Source: Saccharibacillus deserti
GTDB lineage: Bacteria > Bacillota > Bacilli > Paenibacillales > Paenibacillaceae
Reading direction: 5' to 3'
NCBI RefSeq assembly: GCF_013618475.1
Contig: NZ_JABJVN010000005.1
Coordinates: 52,826-116,825 of the forward strand
DNA length: 64,000 nucleotides
Position numbers and translations under genes: made by a program. The notes below the pieces were generated by a model, which did not search any database, was not told the origin of the DNA, and was given only the letters and a program-made list of their open reading frames with translations. Of the stretch, positions 1 through 7,987 are shown piece by piece; position 1 is the stretch's first letter; each line of letters opens with the position of its first letter.

Positions 1-11
1 GCCTGCTGCGT

Positions 12-566
12 TCACTCTTTTTCTTCGAAAAAATCTCCACCCTGCATCCGATCGACGAATCCCTGCAGCCAGATGTAATACTGCTCCGCATGCTGAAGCT
101 TGTGCAGGTCGCGCAGCGCCTGCTCGCGTTCGTCCGCCTGCGTCTGCCGCGAGAGGACGATCTCCGACAGGTCGGGCGAGACTTCGCGGATGCTGGACAG
201 CATCACGTCGATCTCCCGCTGGAGCTTGGCGCCGAAGAAATTCCGGAACGTGCGGAAAAAGTCGGTCTCGGCGACGTATTGGTCTTTGCGATCTTTTTTC
301 TCGTCAAGTTTGTAAATCATCCGGGACTCCGTCAAGGCACGTACGGCGTAGCTCATATTGCTTTTGCTCATATTCATGAAGTCTTTCATTTCTTCCAGCG
401 TCATCGGCCGGTCCTCGAAGTACATGATGCCGTAGAGCTGCCCGAATGAATGGTTCACCCCGTACAGATCCATTGTCGAAGCGATCGACTCGATGATCTT
501 CTCCCGCAGTTCCCGCCGCTCGGGCGTTACGGAAGAGCCGGACGTTCCGGCGGATTCTTTTTCCAC
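12..566 (-). CDS. GbsR/MarR-type transcriptional regulator
   Basis: A 184-residue cytoplasmic winged-helix regulator that resembles the GbsR branch of the MarR superfamily, the choline/betaine-responsive repressors of Bacillus. The helix-turn-helix lies at about residues 55-95 (LEEMKDFMNMSKSNMSYAVRAL), followed by a charged wing (DEKKDRKDQY) and a long C-terminal helix for dimerisation. It starts at GTG (566), with a GGGGTGA ribosome site about five bases upstream. It diverges from the UgpABE-like operon at 771, and the spacer holds a GTACAA/TTGTAC inverted repeat. Family assignment is by pattern recognition; the effector is unknown, and control of the neighbouring transporter is inference. 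Confidence 0.8.
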   Translation of the reverse strand: MEKESAGTSGSSVTPERRELREKIIESIASTMDLYGVNHSFGQLYGIMYFEDRPMTLEEMKDFMNMSKSNMSYAVRALTESRMIYKLDEKKDRKDQYVAETDFFRTFRNFFGAKLQREIDVMLSSIREVSPDLSEIVLSRQTQADEREQALRDLHKLQHAEQYYIWLQGFVDRMQGGDFFEEKE

Positions 567-676
567 GATGTCACCCCTGAATCGAGATTCGGACGTTTTT
601 TCTCACATACCCCACATATTTTACACGATTCCCTGCAGATTTAACACCGGGATAATCCCCGTTTTTCAAATCGAAT

Positions 677-694
677 GTACAATCATGTTTGTAC
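677..694. promoter_or_regulatory. Inverted repeat in divergent promoter region, possible regulator site
   Basis: GTACAA, six bases, then TTGTAC forms a perfect 6-bp-arm inverted repeat between the divergent regulator (start 566) and transporter operon (start 771). Its position suits an operator for the MarR/GbsR-type protein. No promoter elements with good spacing were evident, so the role is inference. Confidence 0.35.
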
Positions 695-770
695 GATAGA
701 GAAAAACGTCATAAAAAAGGCTTGCGGAAAACGGTGATCAAAAAAAATTGAACATAGAGGAGTTGTGGAT

Positions 771-1649
771 TTGCGTCTGAAAATGTTCAGGGAAGGCGAG
801 GCGGTGCTGTTCACCCTGCCTGCACTCGTTCCGCTGCTGATCTTCTGGCTGGGACCGCTTGGCTACATTCTGTACTTAAGCTTCACGGAGTGGGACTTCA
901 TGAGTCCCGAGAAACTGTTTGTCGGCTTGGACAACTATTCGTATCTGCTGACGCACCCCGAATTCTACCAAGCTCTTCGGGTGACGCTGATGTTCGGACT
1001 CGGCACGGTCGTTCCGATCATCGTGGGCGGGCTTGCGCTTGCGCTGCTGATGAACAGCAAGCTCAGAGCGACCGGCCTTTTCCGGGCCATGATGTTCTCG
1101 CCGTGGGTCACGCCGACGGTCGCGGTCTCGATCGCCTGGTCGTGGATCTTCGAACCCGACGTGGGGCTCGCCAACCTGGTGCTGGGCTGGATCGGATTCT
1201 CGCCGGTCGGCTGGCTGCAGGATCCGAATTGGGCGCTCGCCGCCGTCATGATCGTCACGATCTGGAAGTCGATCGGCTGGTCGATGGTGTTCTACCTGGT
1301 CGCGCTGCGTAATCTGCCGTCCGATCTGCTGGAAGCCGCTTCGATCGACGGAGCCGGCACGTGGGACAAGTTCCGGGCGATCACGCTGCCGCTGATCTCC
1401 CCGACGACGCTGTTCCTGTCGATCATCCTGACGATCCAGTCGCTGCAGGCGTACGACCAGATCAATGTCATGACGCAGGGCGGACCGGCCGGATCGACGC
1501 GCACGCTGCTGTATATGTATTACCAGTCGGCTTTTGAGACGTTTAACGTCGGCGAAGCTTCCGCGATCGCCGTCATCATCATTCTGATCTGCGTCCTGCT
1601 GTCGGGGCTGTCGTTCCTGCTCAGCCGGCGCCTGGTGCACTATTCATGA
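771..1649 (+). CDS. ABC sugar/glycerol-phosphate transporter permease, UgpA/MalF-like
   Basis: An integral membrane permease with six predicted transmembrane segments, carrying the EAA loop typical of binding-protein-dependent importers (LLEAASIDGAGTWDKFRAITLPLI, about residues 190-215), which contacts the ATPase. In-frame starts are GTG 765, TTG 771 and ATG 783. The GAGGAG ribosome site at 757-762 is only two bases from the GTG but eight from the TTG, so TTG 771 is preferred (292 residues). It is the first gene of an operon and overlaps the next permease by four bases (ATGA). No ATPase is encoded nearby; such importers in Firmicutes often share an MsmK-type ATPase encoded elsewhere. Confidence 0.88.
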   Translation: MRLKMFREGEAVLFTLPALVPLLIFWLGPLGYILYLSFTEWDFMSPEKLFVGLDNYSYLLTHPEFYQALRVTLMFGLGTVVPIIVGGLALALLMNSKLRATGLFRAMMFSPWVTPTVAVSIAWSWIFEPDVGLANLVLGWIGFSPVGWLQDPNWALAAVMIVTIWKSIGWSMVFYLVALRNLPSDLLEAASIDGAGTWDKFRAITLPLISPTTLFLSIILTIQSLQAYDQINVMTQGGPAGSTRTLLYMYYQSAFETFNVGEASAIAVIIILICVLLSGLSFLLSRRLVHYS

Positions 1650-2569
1650 ACATGACCGAAGCAAGAAAAGCGAGCAAGAAAAGCGAACTTCGCCGGGGAG
1701 CGGGCCAAGAAGGCAGCCGCCGGTTCGTACCGGCCGGGGAACGCTTCGGCATCGTCGTACGCTACATGCTGCTGGCGGTCATCAGTCTGGCGATGGCCTT
1801 CCCTTTCTACTGGATGGTGACGAGCGGACTCAAGACGAACGACGAGATCTGGCGGTTCCCGCCGACCTTCTGGCCGGAGTCGATCAACTGGGGCAATTAC
1901 ATAGAAGCATGGAATTCGGCACCGTTCGCCCGCTACATGTTCAACAGTATTTTCGTGGCGATCTCGATCTGCGCCTTGCAGGTTATCAACGCCAGCATGA
2001 TGGCTTACGCGCTGACCCATATGAAATTCCGGCTGAAAGGCACATTCACCGCAATCGTGCTCGTCGGCTATATGATTCCCAGCACGGCCGTCTATCTGCC
2101 AAGCTATCTGATTCTGAACGAACTGCATCTGCTGGACAGCTACGCGGGTCTGATCCTGTCCAACTGCGTGAGCGTGTTCGCGATCTTCCTGCTGCGGCAG
2201 GCGTTTCTCCAGGTCTCGCACGAGCTCGTCGAAGCGGGGCAGCTGGACGGAGCTTCGCACTTCCGGATTCTGTGGACGATCATGGCTCCGCTGATCCGTT
2301 CGTCGTTCGCCGTCATGATCCTGATTACGTTCATCGACCAGTACAACAATTATTTCTGGCCGATGCTGATTACGAAAGACCCGGATCTGAGACTGGTCTC
2401 CGCGGGTCTGCGCAGCTTCTTCGTCGAAGGCGGCGCTTATGGATTGGCCTGGCCGCAGATCATGGCCGCAAGCGCTTTTACCATCGCTCCGCTCTTGATC
2501 CTGTTCCTGTTTGCCCAGAAGACGATCATGCAGAGTGTCAATATGTCGGCAGGCGTCAACAAGAGCTGA
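1646..2569 (+). CDS. ABC sugar/glycerol-phosphate transporter permease, UgpE/MalG-like
   Basis: A 307-residue second permease of the heterodimeric channel. It has a charged cytoplasmic N-terminus of about 45 residues, then six membrane segments starting at VVRYMLLAVISLAMAFPFYW. The EAA loop is HELVEAGQLDGASHFRILWTIMAPLI. It starts at ATG 1646, inside the stop codon of the upstream permease, which indicates translational coupling, and is followed after 53 bases by the binding protein gene. Assignment to the MalG/UgpE family is firm; the substrate is inferred from the binding protein and the phosphatases downstream. Confidence 0.88.
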   Translation: MNMTEARKASKKSELRRGAGQEGSRRFVPAGERFGIVVRYMLLAVISLAMAFPFYWMVTSGLKTNDEIWRFPPTFWPESINWGNYIEAWNSAPFARYMFNSIFVAISICALQVINASMMAYALTHMKFRLKGTFTAIVLVGYMIPSTAVYLPSYLILNELHLLDSYAGLILSNCVSVFAIFLLRQAFLQVSHELVEAGQLDGASHFRILWTIMAPLIRSSFAVMILITFIDQYNNYFWPMLITKDPDLRLVSAGLRSFFVEGGAYGLAWPQIMAASAFTIAPLLILFLFAQKTIMQSVNMSAGVNKS

Positions 2570-2622
2570 ATCCAAGCTTACCCCGAACAGGGACATCCCA
2601 CATCCAATTGGAGGCAAAAAGA

Positions 2623-3978
2623 ATGAAACAACGTCCGAACACAAGCAAATGGAACTGGAAAGGCGGCATGTCGATGCTGCTCGCGGCAAGCTTTACGCTG
2701 CTGTCCGCCTGCGGCTCGCAGGCCGGGGAGACGCCGAGTGCGGCCGCAAGCGGCACGCCTGCCGCAGCGGAATCGGGCAAGCCGGTCGAGATCGAATTCT
2801 GGTACGGACTGGGCGGTAATCTGGGCGACAACATGAAAGCGAAGATCGACGCGTTCAACGCTTCGCAGGATGAAGTCATCGTCAAAGGGATTGCCCAGGC
2901 GGACTATACGGAGACGGAGCAGAAGCTGCAGGCGGCCATCGCGTCGAACAACGTTCCGGCGGCGGTCCTCAGCGCAAACGCGGATTGGGCTCGCAAAGGC
3001 TATTACGCTTCGCTGGACGAACTGATCGCGGCCGAACCGGATTTCAACAGCGAAGATTTTGTTCAGACGTTCCTTGAAGGAGGAAAAGTGGACGGCAAGC
3101 AGTATTTCCTGCCGATGTACGGCTCGACGCAGATTATGTACTACCGTCAGGATATGTTCAAAGAGCACGGGATCGATCCGGCATCGCTCACGACGTGGGA
3201 AGCGCTCGGCGAAGCGGCGGCCAAGATGACGAAGAAAGAAGGCGGCAAGACGACTGTCTACGGTTGGGAGCCGATGTGGGGCGAAGCCAACATGACCGAT
3301 GCCGTATTGAGCCGGGGCGGCAGCATCTTAAGCGAAGACGGCAAGACCGTGACGATCGACTCGCCGGAATGGATCGCGACCTGGGAACAGTTCCGCAAAT
3401 GGATCCACGAAGACAAGATCATGCGTATCCACTCCGGCGGACAAGGCTGGGAATACTGGTACAAGACGATCGACGATGTGATGAAAGGCCAGGCGGCCGG
3501 TTACACAGGCTCAAGCGGCGATCAGGGCGACCTCGACTTCAAGGTTGTGGCCGCGATGGAGCAGCCGGGCTGGGAAGGCATGGGCGCCGGCAAGCCGGTC
3601 GCCGGTGCAAGCCAGGCCGGGATTCCGGCCAAAGCGACTCCGGAGCAGCAGCAGGCGGCTTTTAAATGGTTCATGTACTTCATGAAGGCGGAAAATACGG
3701 CCGATTGGTCGATGAAGACCGGATATATCGCCGTGCGTCAATCCGCGCTCGAAGATCCGAAATTCAAAGCGTTCAGTGCCGAGAACCCGCAGATCAGCGT
3801 TCCGCTGCAGCAGGCGTCGCATGCTTCGATGCCGTTCCAGGATCCGACGGGCGGCAAGATCGGCGATGCGCTCAAAGTCGCGGCGGATCAGGTGCAGATC
3901 AACAACGTGCCGGCCGAGCAGGCACTGAAGGAAGCGCAGGCCAAAGCGCAGAGCGAGCTGGATCGCGTCGCGAAATAG
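2623..3978 (+). CDS. Extracellular solute-binding lipoprotein, UgpB-like
   Basis: A 451-residue family 1 solute-binding protein. It has a basic N-terminus, a hydrophobic core and a lipobox (LLSAC), so the mature protein should be lipid-anchored on the outer face of the membrane. The open frame extends far upstream, but ATG 2623 follows a GGAGG site (2610-2614) and begins the signal peptide. FWYGLGG near residue 57 and a KTGYIAVRQSA segment near residue 365 resemble UgpB, the glycerol-3-phosphate binding protein. Oligosaccharide specificity cannot be excluded. It completes a three-gene importer with the permeases at 771 and 1646. Confidence 0.85.
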   Translation: MKQRPNTSKWNWKGGMSMLLAASFTLLSACGSQAGETPSAAASGTPAAAESGKPVEIEFWYGLGGNLGDNMKAKIDAFNASQDEVIVKGIAQADYTETEQKLQAAIASNNVPAAVLSANADWARKGYYASLDELIAAEPDFNSEDFVQTFLEGGKVDGKQYFLPMYGSTQIMYYRQDMFKEHGIDPASLTTWEALGEAAAKMTKKEGGKTTVYGWEPMWGEANMTDAVLSRGGSILSEDGKTVTIDSPEWIATWEQFRKWIHEDKIMRIHSGGQGWEYWYKTIDDVMKGQAAGYTGSSGDQGDLDFKVVAAMEQPGWEGMGAGKPVAGASQAGIPAKATPEQQQAAFKWFMYFMKAENTADWSMKTGYIAVRQSALEDPKFKAFSAENPQISVPLQQASHASMPFQDPTGGKIGDALKVAADQVQINNVPAEQALKEAQAKAQSELDRVAK

Positions 3979-4059
3979 CAGTTGAAGCAATAAAGCAAGG
4001 TAAGGATGAAGCTTTAGGTCCAAAAAGATACGCCGAGCAAGCCAAGTCCAAACGATCGG

Positions 4060-4103
4060 CCGCAGGAAGCGCGCATTCTGCGCGGTTCCTGCGGTTTTCT
4101 TTT
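4060..4103 (+). terminator. Rho-independent terminator after the UgpB-like gene
   Basis: CCGCAGGAA (4060-4068) pairs perfectly with TTCCTGCGG (4086-4094), with further GCGC pairing inside, followed by TTTTCTTTT. It separates the importer genes from the HAD phosphatase start 54 bases on, so expression downstream may be reduced rather than abolished. Confidence 0.8.
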
Positions 4104-4156
4104 GGACGGACCGAACCGGCATTCGATCAAAGACGGCGGGAGAAATAGGGGGCAAG

Positions 4157-4978
4157 ATGATGAGCGACACGAAGAACGGGGACGGCGTGCAGGGGAAACC
4201 GGATATGCACGACGCTTCACACACGCACGAGATCGATTTTGGGAACGCGGGCGCCATTTTGTTCGACAAGGACGGGACGCTGCTCGATTTTACGGCTATG
4301 TGGGGATTTTGGACGGATCGGGCGCTGGACGAATTTCGAACCCTGCTGGCCGAACGGGGATTGAGGATCGAGGCGCAGCAGCTTTCGCGGATCTGGGGAA
4401 CGCAGCATGACGAAGAAGGCCGGACGACCGACTATGACCGGCGAGGGCCGCTTGCGATGGGTACGGTGGACGAGATGCACGCCGTACTGGCCTGGCACGG
4501 CTACCGGGCGGGATTGTCCTGGGCGGAAGCGAAGATCCTTGTGCGCCGCAGCGTGGAGCTGGCCGACGCCGCGATGGAAGCGGTCCGCCCCGCGAAGCTG
4601 CTGCCCGGCGTACGCGAATTTCTGGAGCGCTGCCGGGAGAGCGGCGTTCCGATGGGCGTCGTGACGGCCGACGAGACGGCCAGCGCGCTGCGCCATCTGG
4701 AATGGCTGGGGATTACGGATTATTTCCGCGTCGTGATCGGTACGGATCAGGCGCAGCGCGGCAAGCCTTTTCCCGACTTGTGTCTGCTGGCCTGCGAACG
4801 TCTCGGCGTGCCGCCCGAACGCGTCATCGTGATCGGCGACACGGACGGCGATATGGAGATGGCCCGCGCGGCAGGGGCGGCGCTGAAGATCGGGATCGGC
4901 GAAGCCGCAGCGCTGAAGCTGGCCGATCGGACGGTGCCTTCCTTCGAGCGTCTGCTCGAAAGCGCGGTGCCGCGATGA
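4157..4978 (+). CDS. HAD-superfamily phosphatase (phosphoglycolate phosphatase-like)
   Basis: A 273-residue cytoplasmic HAD hydrolase. Motif I is DKDGT (nucleophile Asp37, general acid Asp39), motif II is VVTADET, the motif III lysine lies in RGKPFPD, and motif IV is GDTDGDMEMA. An alpha-helical cap of about 100 residues sits between motifs I and II, so small phosphorylated metabolites are the likely substrates. ATG 4157 follows a GGGGG site; ATG 4160 is equally possible. The last codons overlap the SMR gene by four bases. Lying behind a UgpABE-like importer, it may dephosphorylate the imported compound, but the substrate is inference. Confidence 0.85.
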   Translation: MMSDTKNGDGVQGKPDMHDASHTHEIDFGNAGAILFDKDGTLLDFTAMWGFWTDRALDEFRTLLAERGLRIEAQQLSRIWGTQHDEEGRTTDYDRRGPLAMGTVDEMHAVLAWHGYRAGLSWAEAKILVRRSVELADAAMEAVRPAKLLPGVREFLERCRESGVPMGVVTADETASALRHLEWLGITDYFRVVIGTDQAQRGKPFPDLCLLACERLGVPPERVIVIGDTDGDMEMARAAGAALKIGIGEAAALKLADRTVPSFERLLESAVPR

Positions 4979-5310
4979 GCCCGAACGTCTCGCTCGGCTG
5001 GACGCTGCTGGCGTGCGCGATCGCGCTGGAGCTGAGCGGAACGCTGCTGATGAGAATATCGGACGGATTCACCCGGCTGTGGCCGTCGGTATTCATGTTC
5101 GTCTGCTACGGGGCCAGCTTTACGCTGCTCAATTTCTCGGTCAAACATATTCCGCTCGGCGTTGCGTACGCGATCTGGTCGGGCGTCGGGATTACCTTGA
5201 TCGGTGTGGCGGGCCATTACTTTTTCGGCGAGCGCCTTAAAGCGACTTCGCTCGTCTGGATGGGCTGTATCCTTGTCGGCATCGTCGGCTTGAAATGCAG
5301 CGAATCCTAA
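4975..5310 (+). CDS. Small multidrug resistance (SMR) family transporter
   Basis: A 111-residue membrane protein with four predicted transmembrane helices, the normal length for EmrE/QacC-type exporters. The conserved membrane-embedded glutamate is Glu19 (ALELSGTLLM), and the GVAYAIWSGVGI segment of helix 3 is present. ATG 4975 overlaps the upstream HAD stop codon (ATGA). Family members export cationic compounds such as quaternary amines or guanidinium by proton antiport, usually as dimers; no partner SMR gene is adjacent, so a homodimer is likely. A link between this exporter and the phosphatases is suggested only by position. Confidence 0.88.
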   Translation: MSPNVSLGWTLLACAIALELSGTLLMRISDGFTRLWPSVFMFVCYGASFTLLNFSVKHIPLGVAYAIWSGVGITLIGVAGHYFFGERLKATSLVWMGCILVGIVGLKCSES

Positions 5311-5380
5311 ATCGGAGGATCCGGAAGAAGACTTTGACAAGTTCGAATCCAACAAATATCGGAATATGGAGGGATGGACA

Positions 5381-6694
5381 GTGAAGCAGGAAACGGGAAG
5401 AACGGCGGAGAGCGCCGGGGGCGATATGCAAAATGGGGACGGCATGAAGATCGGGACGGGAATGCCGAAAGAGACGCAAGTCAAAGCGACTGGAAAAACG
5501 GAGACGGCGGCGAATACGGCTGAACAGCCGCTTGCCTCGTTTCAGGTCATTACGGATACGCATGTCCGGGACGATGCCGACCATATTCACAATCGCCACT
5601 TTGAAGCGGCGCTGGCGGATATCGCGTCTTACTGCGAAGGCAGCCTGGGCATTATGCATGCCGGCGATGTAACGGACCGCGGCCTTGCGCCGGAATACCG
5701 GGAGTTTGGCCGGATCTGGAACGGCCGTCCGGATGGACTGCCGCCGATGTATATCACGCTCGGCAACCATGATATCGGCGCGATACTGTGGGGGGAAGGC
5801 GACAAGCCGATCGATCTGAGCGCGCTCTCCGGAGCCGAGATCGAGGATGTGCTGGACGGGAATTTCCCGGCCGGCACGGTCGGGCCATCGGCCGAAGCGG
5901 AAGACGAGTTCCAAGCGGCGGCGGTAAGCGCGGACAAAATCGCCGAGCCGCCCGTCAATGCGATCGAAGCTTTGGCCGAAGCGGCAGCCGCCGCAGGCCT
6001 GGATCTGGGCGGCATGCAAGCAAGATTGGCGCTCTCGGACGAAGAAGAAGCGAACGGAGGACCCGCGGGCGGGGTATGGAAGCGTCGGATGCGCCGTTTT
6101 GCCGAAGGAACGGGAGCCGCAGCGCCGTATCACGATCATTGGATCGGCGGGTATCATTTTATTTTTCTGGGCAGCGAAGTGCCGCATCCCAAAGACTGCG
6201 ATCTGTCTTCGGCGCAGCTCGCCTGGTTGACCGAGCGCCTGGCCGAAGAAGCATCGCCGGACCGGCCGGTGTTCGTCTTCCTGCATCAGCCGCTCAGGGA
6301 TACCGTAGCCGGTTCCATGGAAAGTCAGGGCTGGTACGGGGTCAATCAGGACGCCGAATTGAAAAAGGTGCTGGCGGCATGCCCGCAGGCGATTCTGTTT
6401 ACCGGACATACGCATTGGCAGCTCGAAGCGCAGCGTACGATGTACGACGGACAAGGCCGCATGCCAAGCATGTTCAATGCTTCGTCGGTCGCGTATCTCT
6501 GGACGGACGCAGACGAACACCTGAGCGGCAGCGAAGGCCTGCAGGTCGATATTTATCGAGGCCGGGTGGTGGTGCGCGGACGGGATTTCGTCAAGCGTGC
6601 CTGGATCGAGGCCGCCGAATATACGGTGCGGTATCCGCTGGACAGGGAGAAGGAAGCTGCGGCGGCGATCGGGCAGAATCCGATGCTTCATTAA
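5381..6694 (+). CDS. Calcineurin-like metallophosphoesterase
   Basis: A cytoplasmic dinuclear-metal phosphoesterase of about 437 residues; no signal peptide is visible. The metal-binding motifs are in order: DTHVRD (D-x-H), GDVTDRG, GNHD, and a C-terminal GHTHW, with an extra histidine in LHQPL. An Ala/Glu-rich insertion of about 100 residues sits between GNHD and the later motifs, larger than usual. GTG 5381 is preferred over ATG 5366 because GGAGGGA (5368-5374) is correctly spaced only for the GTG. It lies 70 bases after the SMR gene and ends in a terminator. It probably hydrolyses phosphodiesters or monoesters, perhaps those imported by the upstream transporter. Confidence 0.85.
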   Translation: MKQETGRTAESAGGDMQNGDGMKIGTGMPKETQVKATGKTETAANTAEQPLASFQVITDTHVRDDADHIHNRHFEAALADIASYCEGSLGIMHAGDVTDRGLAPEYREFGRIWNGRPDGLPPMYITLGNHDIGAILWGEGDKPIDLSALSGAEIEDVLDGNFPAGTVGPSAEAEDEFQAAAVSADKIAEPPVNAIEALAEAAAAAGLDLGGMQARLALSDEEEANGGPAGGVWKRRMRRFAEGTGAAAPYHDHWIGGYHFIFLGSEVPHPKDCDLSSAQLAWLTERLAEEASPDRPVFVFLHQPLRDTVAGSMESQGWYGVNQDAELKKVLAACPQAILFTGHTHWQLEAQRTMYDGQGRMPSMFNASSVAYLWTDADEHLSGSEGLQVDIYRGRVVVRGRDFVKRAWIEAAEYTVRYPLDREKEAAAAIGQNPMLH

Positions 6695-6725
6695 AGAAGA
6701 AGAGCCAAGAGAGAAGAAAGGCCGC

Positions 6726-6761
6726 GCACCCATCGGAATTTATCCGCGGGGTGCTTTTTTT
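6726..6761 (+). terminator. Rho-independent terminator after the metallophosphoesterase
   Basis: GCACCC (6726-6731) pairs with GGGTGC (6749-6754), with extra CGCG pairing possible, followed by seven T. It marks the probable end of the operon that began at 771. Confidence 0.7.
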
Positions 6762-6834
6762 CTGTGGGACCCAACCTTCTATCGATAAACTCCGTTTGTT
6801 CTATTATAGAAGCGGAGAGGAGCGATTTGGACAT

Positions 6835-7182
6835 ATGCAAAAATTGATAACCCTGCTGATTGGAGGTTTCCTGCTGCTGGGCGGGACTCTGCTGTACGTC
6901 GGCATCCATCTTGCGGCGGCAGTGAGTCGGTCTGGAGTGACTTCATGGTCGGGCGGTTCATTCGGCCGGTATATGACGGCTGTAGAGTTGAGCGGCGGTC
7001 TCCCGGGATTCTGGCTGGCCGTGCTGCTGGGCGGGACAGGACTCTTGATGCTGGGCAAACAGGTCTTCGGACTGCTGGCCGGTTGGTTTAAAAGCGAGGA
7101 TGAAGAACTTAGCCGATACAGGGCCGAAGTTGACGCGAAGCGTGAAGAAGAGGAATTTCCACAAGAACCTAGAAAAGAATAG
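6835..7182 (+). CDS. Small two-helix membrane protein, unknown function
   Basis: A 115-residue protein. A first membrane segment (LITLLIGGFLLLGGTLLYVG) begins at residue 4, a polar Gly/Ser loop follows, a second segment (FWLAVLLGGTGLLMLG) is near residue 62, and the C-terminal tail of about 35 residues is highly acidic and basic. ATG 6835 is preceded by GAGAGGAG at 6815-6822, a slightly long spacing. It follows a terminator, so it probably has its own promoter. I do not recognise a family. Confidence 0.65.
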   Translation: MQKLITLLIGGFLLLGGTLLYVGIHLAAAVSRSGVTSWSGGSFGRYMTAVELSGGLPGFWLAVLLGGTGLLMLGKQVFGLLAGWFKSEDEELSRYRAEVDAKREEEEFPQEPRKE

Positions 7183-7216
7183 AACCCGAATCTCGCGATT
7201 TGGTTCGGCGTCCGGA

Positions 7217-7354
7217 AGTCTGCGTAATCAGCGTCTCTACACCCAGGCCGGTTACGTCAAGGTCGGCGAGAACCGTCCGGATCCTTCGTCCGAATTCGCC
7301 TTGTTCGATTACGTCAAACTTCCGCTGCTGACGGAAATCCGGGATGCCGATCTT
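7217..7354 (+). pseudogene. Possible decayed GNAT tail joined to displaced Nudix N-terminus
   Basis: In the frame opposite to the Nudix start, translation reads SLRNQRLYTQAGYVKVG, then FALFDYVKLP, which resembles the C-terminal strand-helix end of a GNAT acetyltransferase (N..RLY...GY..VG). It continues LLTEIRDADL, which resembles the N-terminus of related Nudix proteins. There is no plausible start or upstream acetyltransferase domain. I infer a deletion that removed most of an acetyltransferase gene and shifted the Nudix 5' end out of frame. This rests on recognising short motifs only. Confidence 0.35.
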
Positions 7355-7826
7355 GCGGCAGGCCGCCCGGGCCGTACTGCTGGACGATTCCGGGCGTATG
7401 GCGCTGATGCATGTCGCGCGGGGCGGTTATCATAAACTGCCCGGAGGAGGAATCGAAGACGGCGAAGACGTATTTGCCGCACTTCGGCGCGAGATGCGGG
7501 AAGAAGCGGGGGCCGAGATCCGGATCACGGGCGAGATCGGCATGACGGCCGAATATCTCGGGGATTACCGCATGAAGCCGTTCTCTTATGCTTATTCGGC
7601 GCTTATTGTCGGGACTCTCGGCGTATCCGCGTTCACCGAGCAGGAACGCGCGGACGGCTTCGTACCGGAATGGGTACGGCCGGAAGAGGGGATCGATGCT
7701 GCGGCATTGGCTCTCGGAGCCTGGCGGGTCGCTTCCGGTCAATCGCCTGTCCGCTGCGTGACCGAAGGCGAGCGGCGCCAGTACGACTGCGGCGGGCGTC
7801 TGGAGATCAATATCGCTTATCCGTGA
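7344..7826 (+). CDS. Nudix hydrolase, possibly N-terminally truncated
   Basis: A 160-residue cytoplasmic hydrolase of nucleoside diphosphate derivatives. The Nudix box is complete at about residues 33-56 (GGGIEDGED...REMREEAGA), with the metal-binding REMREE glutamates. The core begins MPILRQAARAVLLDDSG. Relatives usually carry 15-25 more residues before this core, and an N-terminus-like stretch (LLTEIRDADL) is present just upstream in another frame. ATG 7344 has no clear ribosome site, so translation may be weak. The substrate is unknown. Confidence 0.75.
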   Translation: MPILRQAARAVLLDDSGRMALMHVARGGYHKLPGGGIEDGEDVFAALRREMREEAGAEIRITGEIGMTAEYLGDYRMKPFSYAYSALIVGTLGVSAFTEQERADGFVPEWVRPEEGIDAAALALGAWRVASGQSPVRCVTEGERRQYDCGGRLEINIAYP

Positions 7827-7987
7827 AAATCGGGCGGAAGCCCGACCCGATACAGGAAGGAGACGAATTTCCGGCGGACGGAAATCGTTTTCTTCTTTTT
7901 CGTGTAAGTAACAAGGGGAGGCGCGGCGGAGAACGGAATCCGTTGCCGCTTCGCGCCGAATCTATCCGATTCAGGGAGGACAACACG

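Noticed and set aside
1909-2622. Extended upstream reading frame in front of the UgpB-like gene
   Set aside because: It overlaps the permease in another frame and would remove the signal peptide from the N-terminus; the ribosome site supports ATG 2623.
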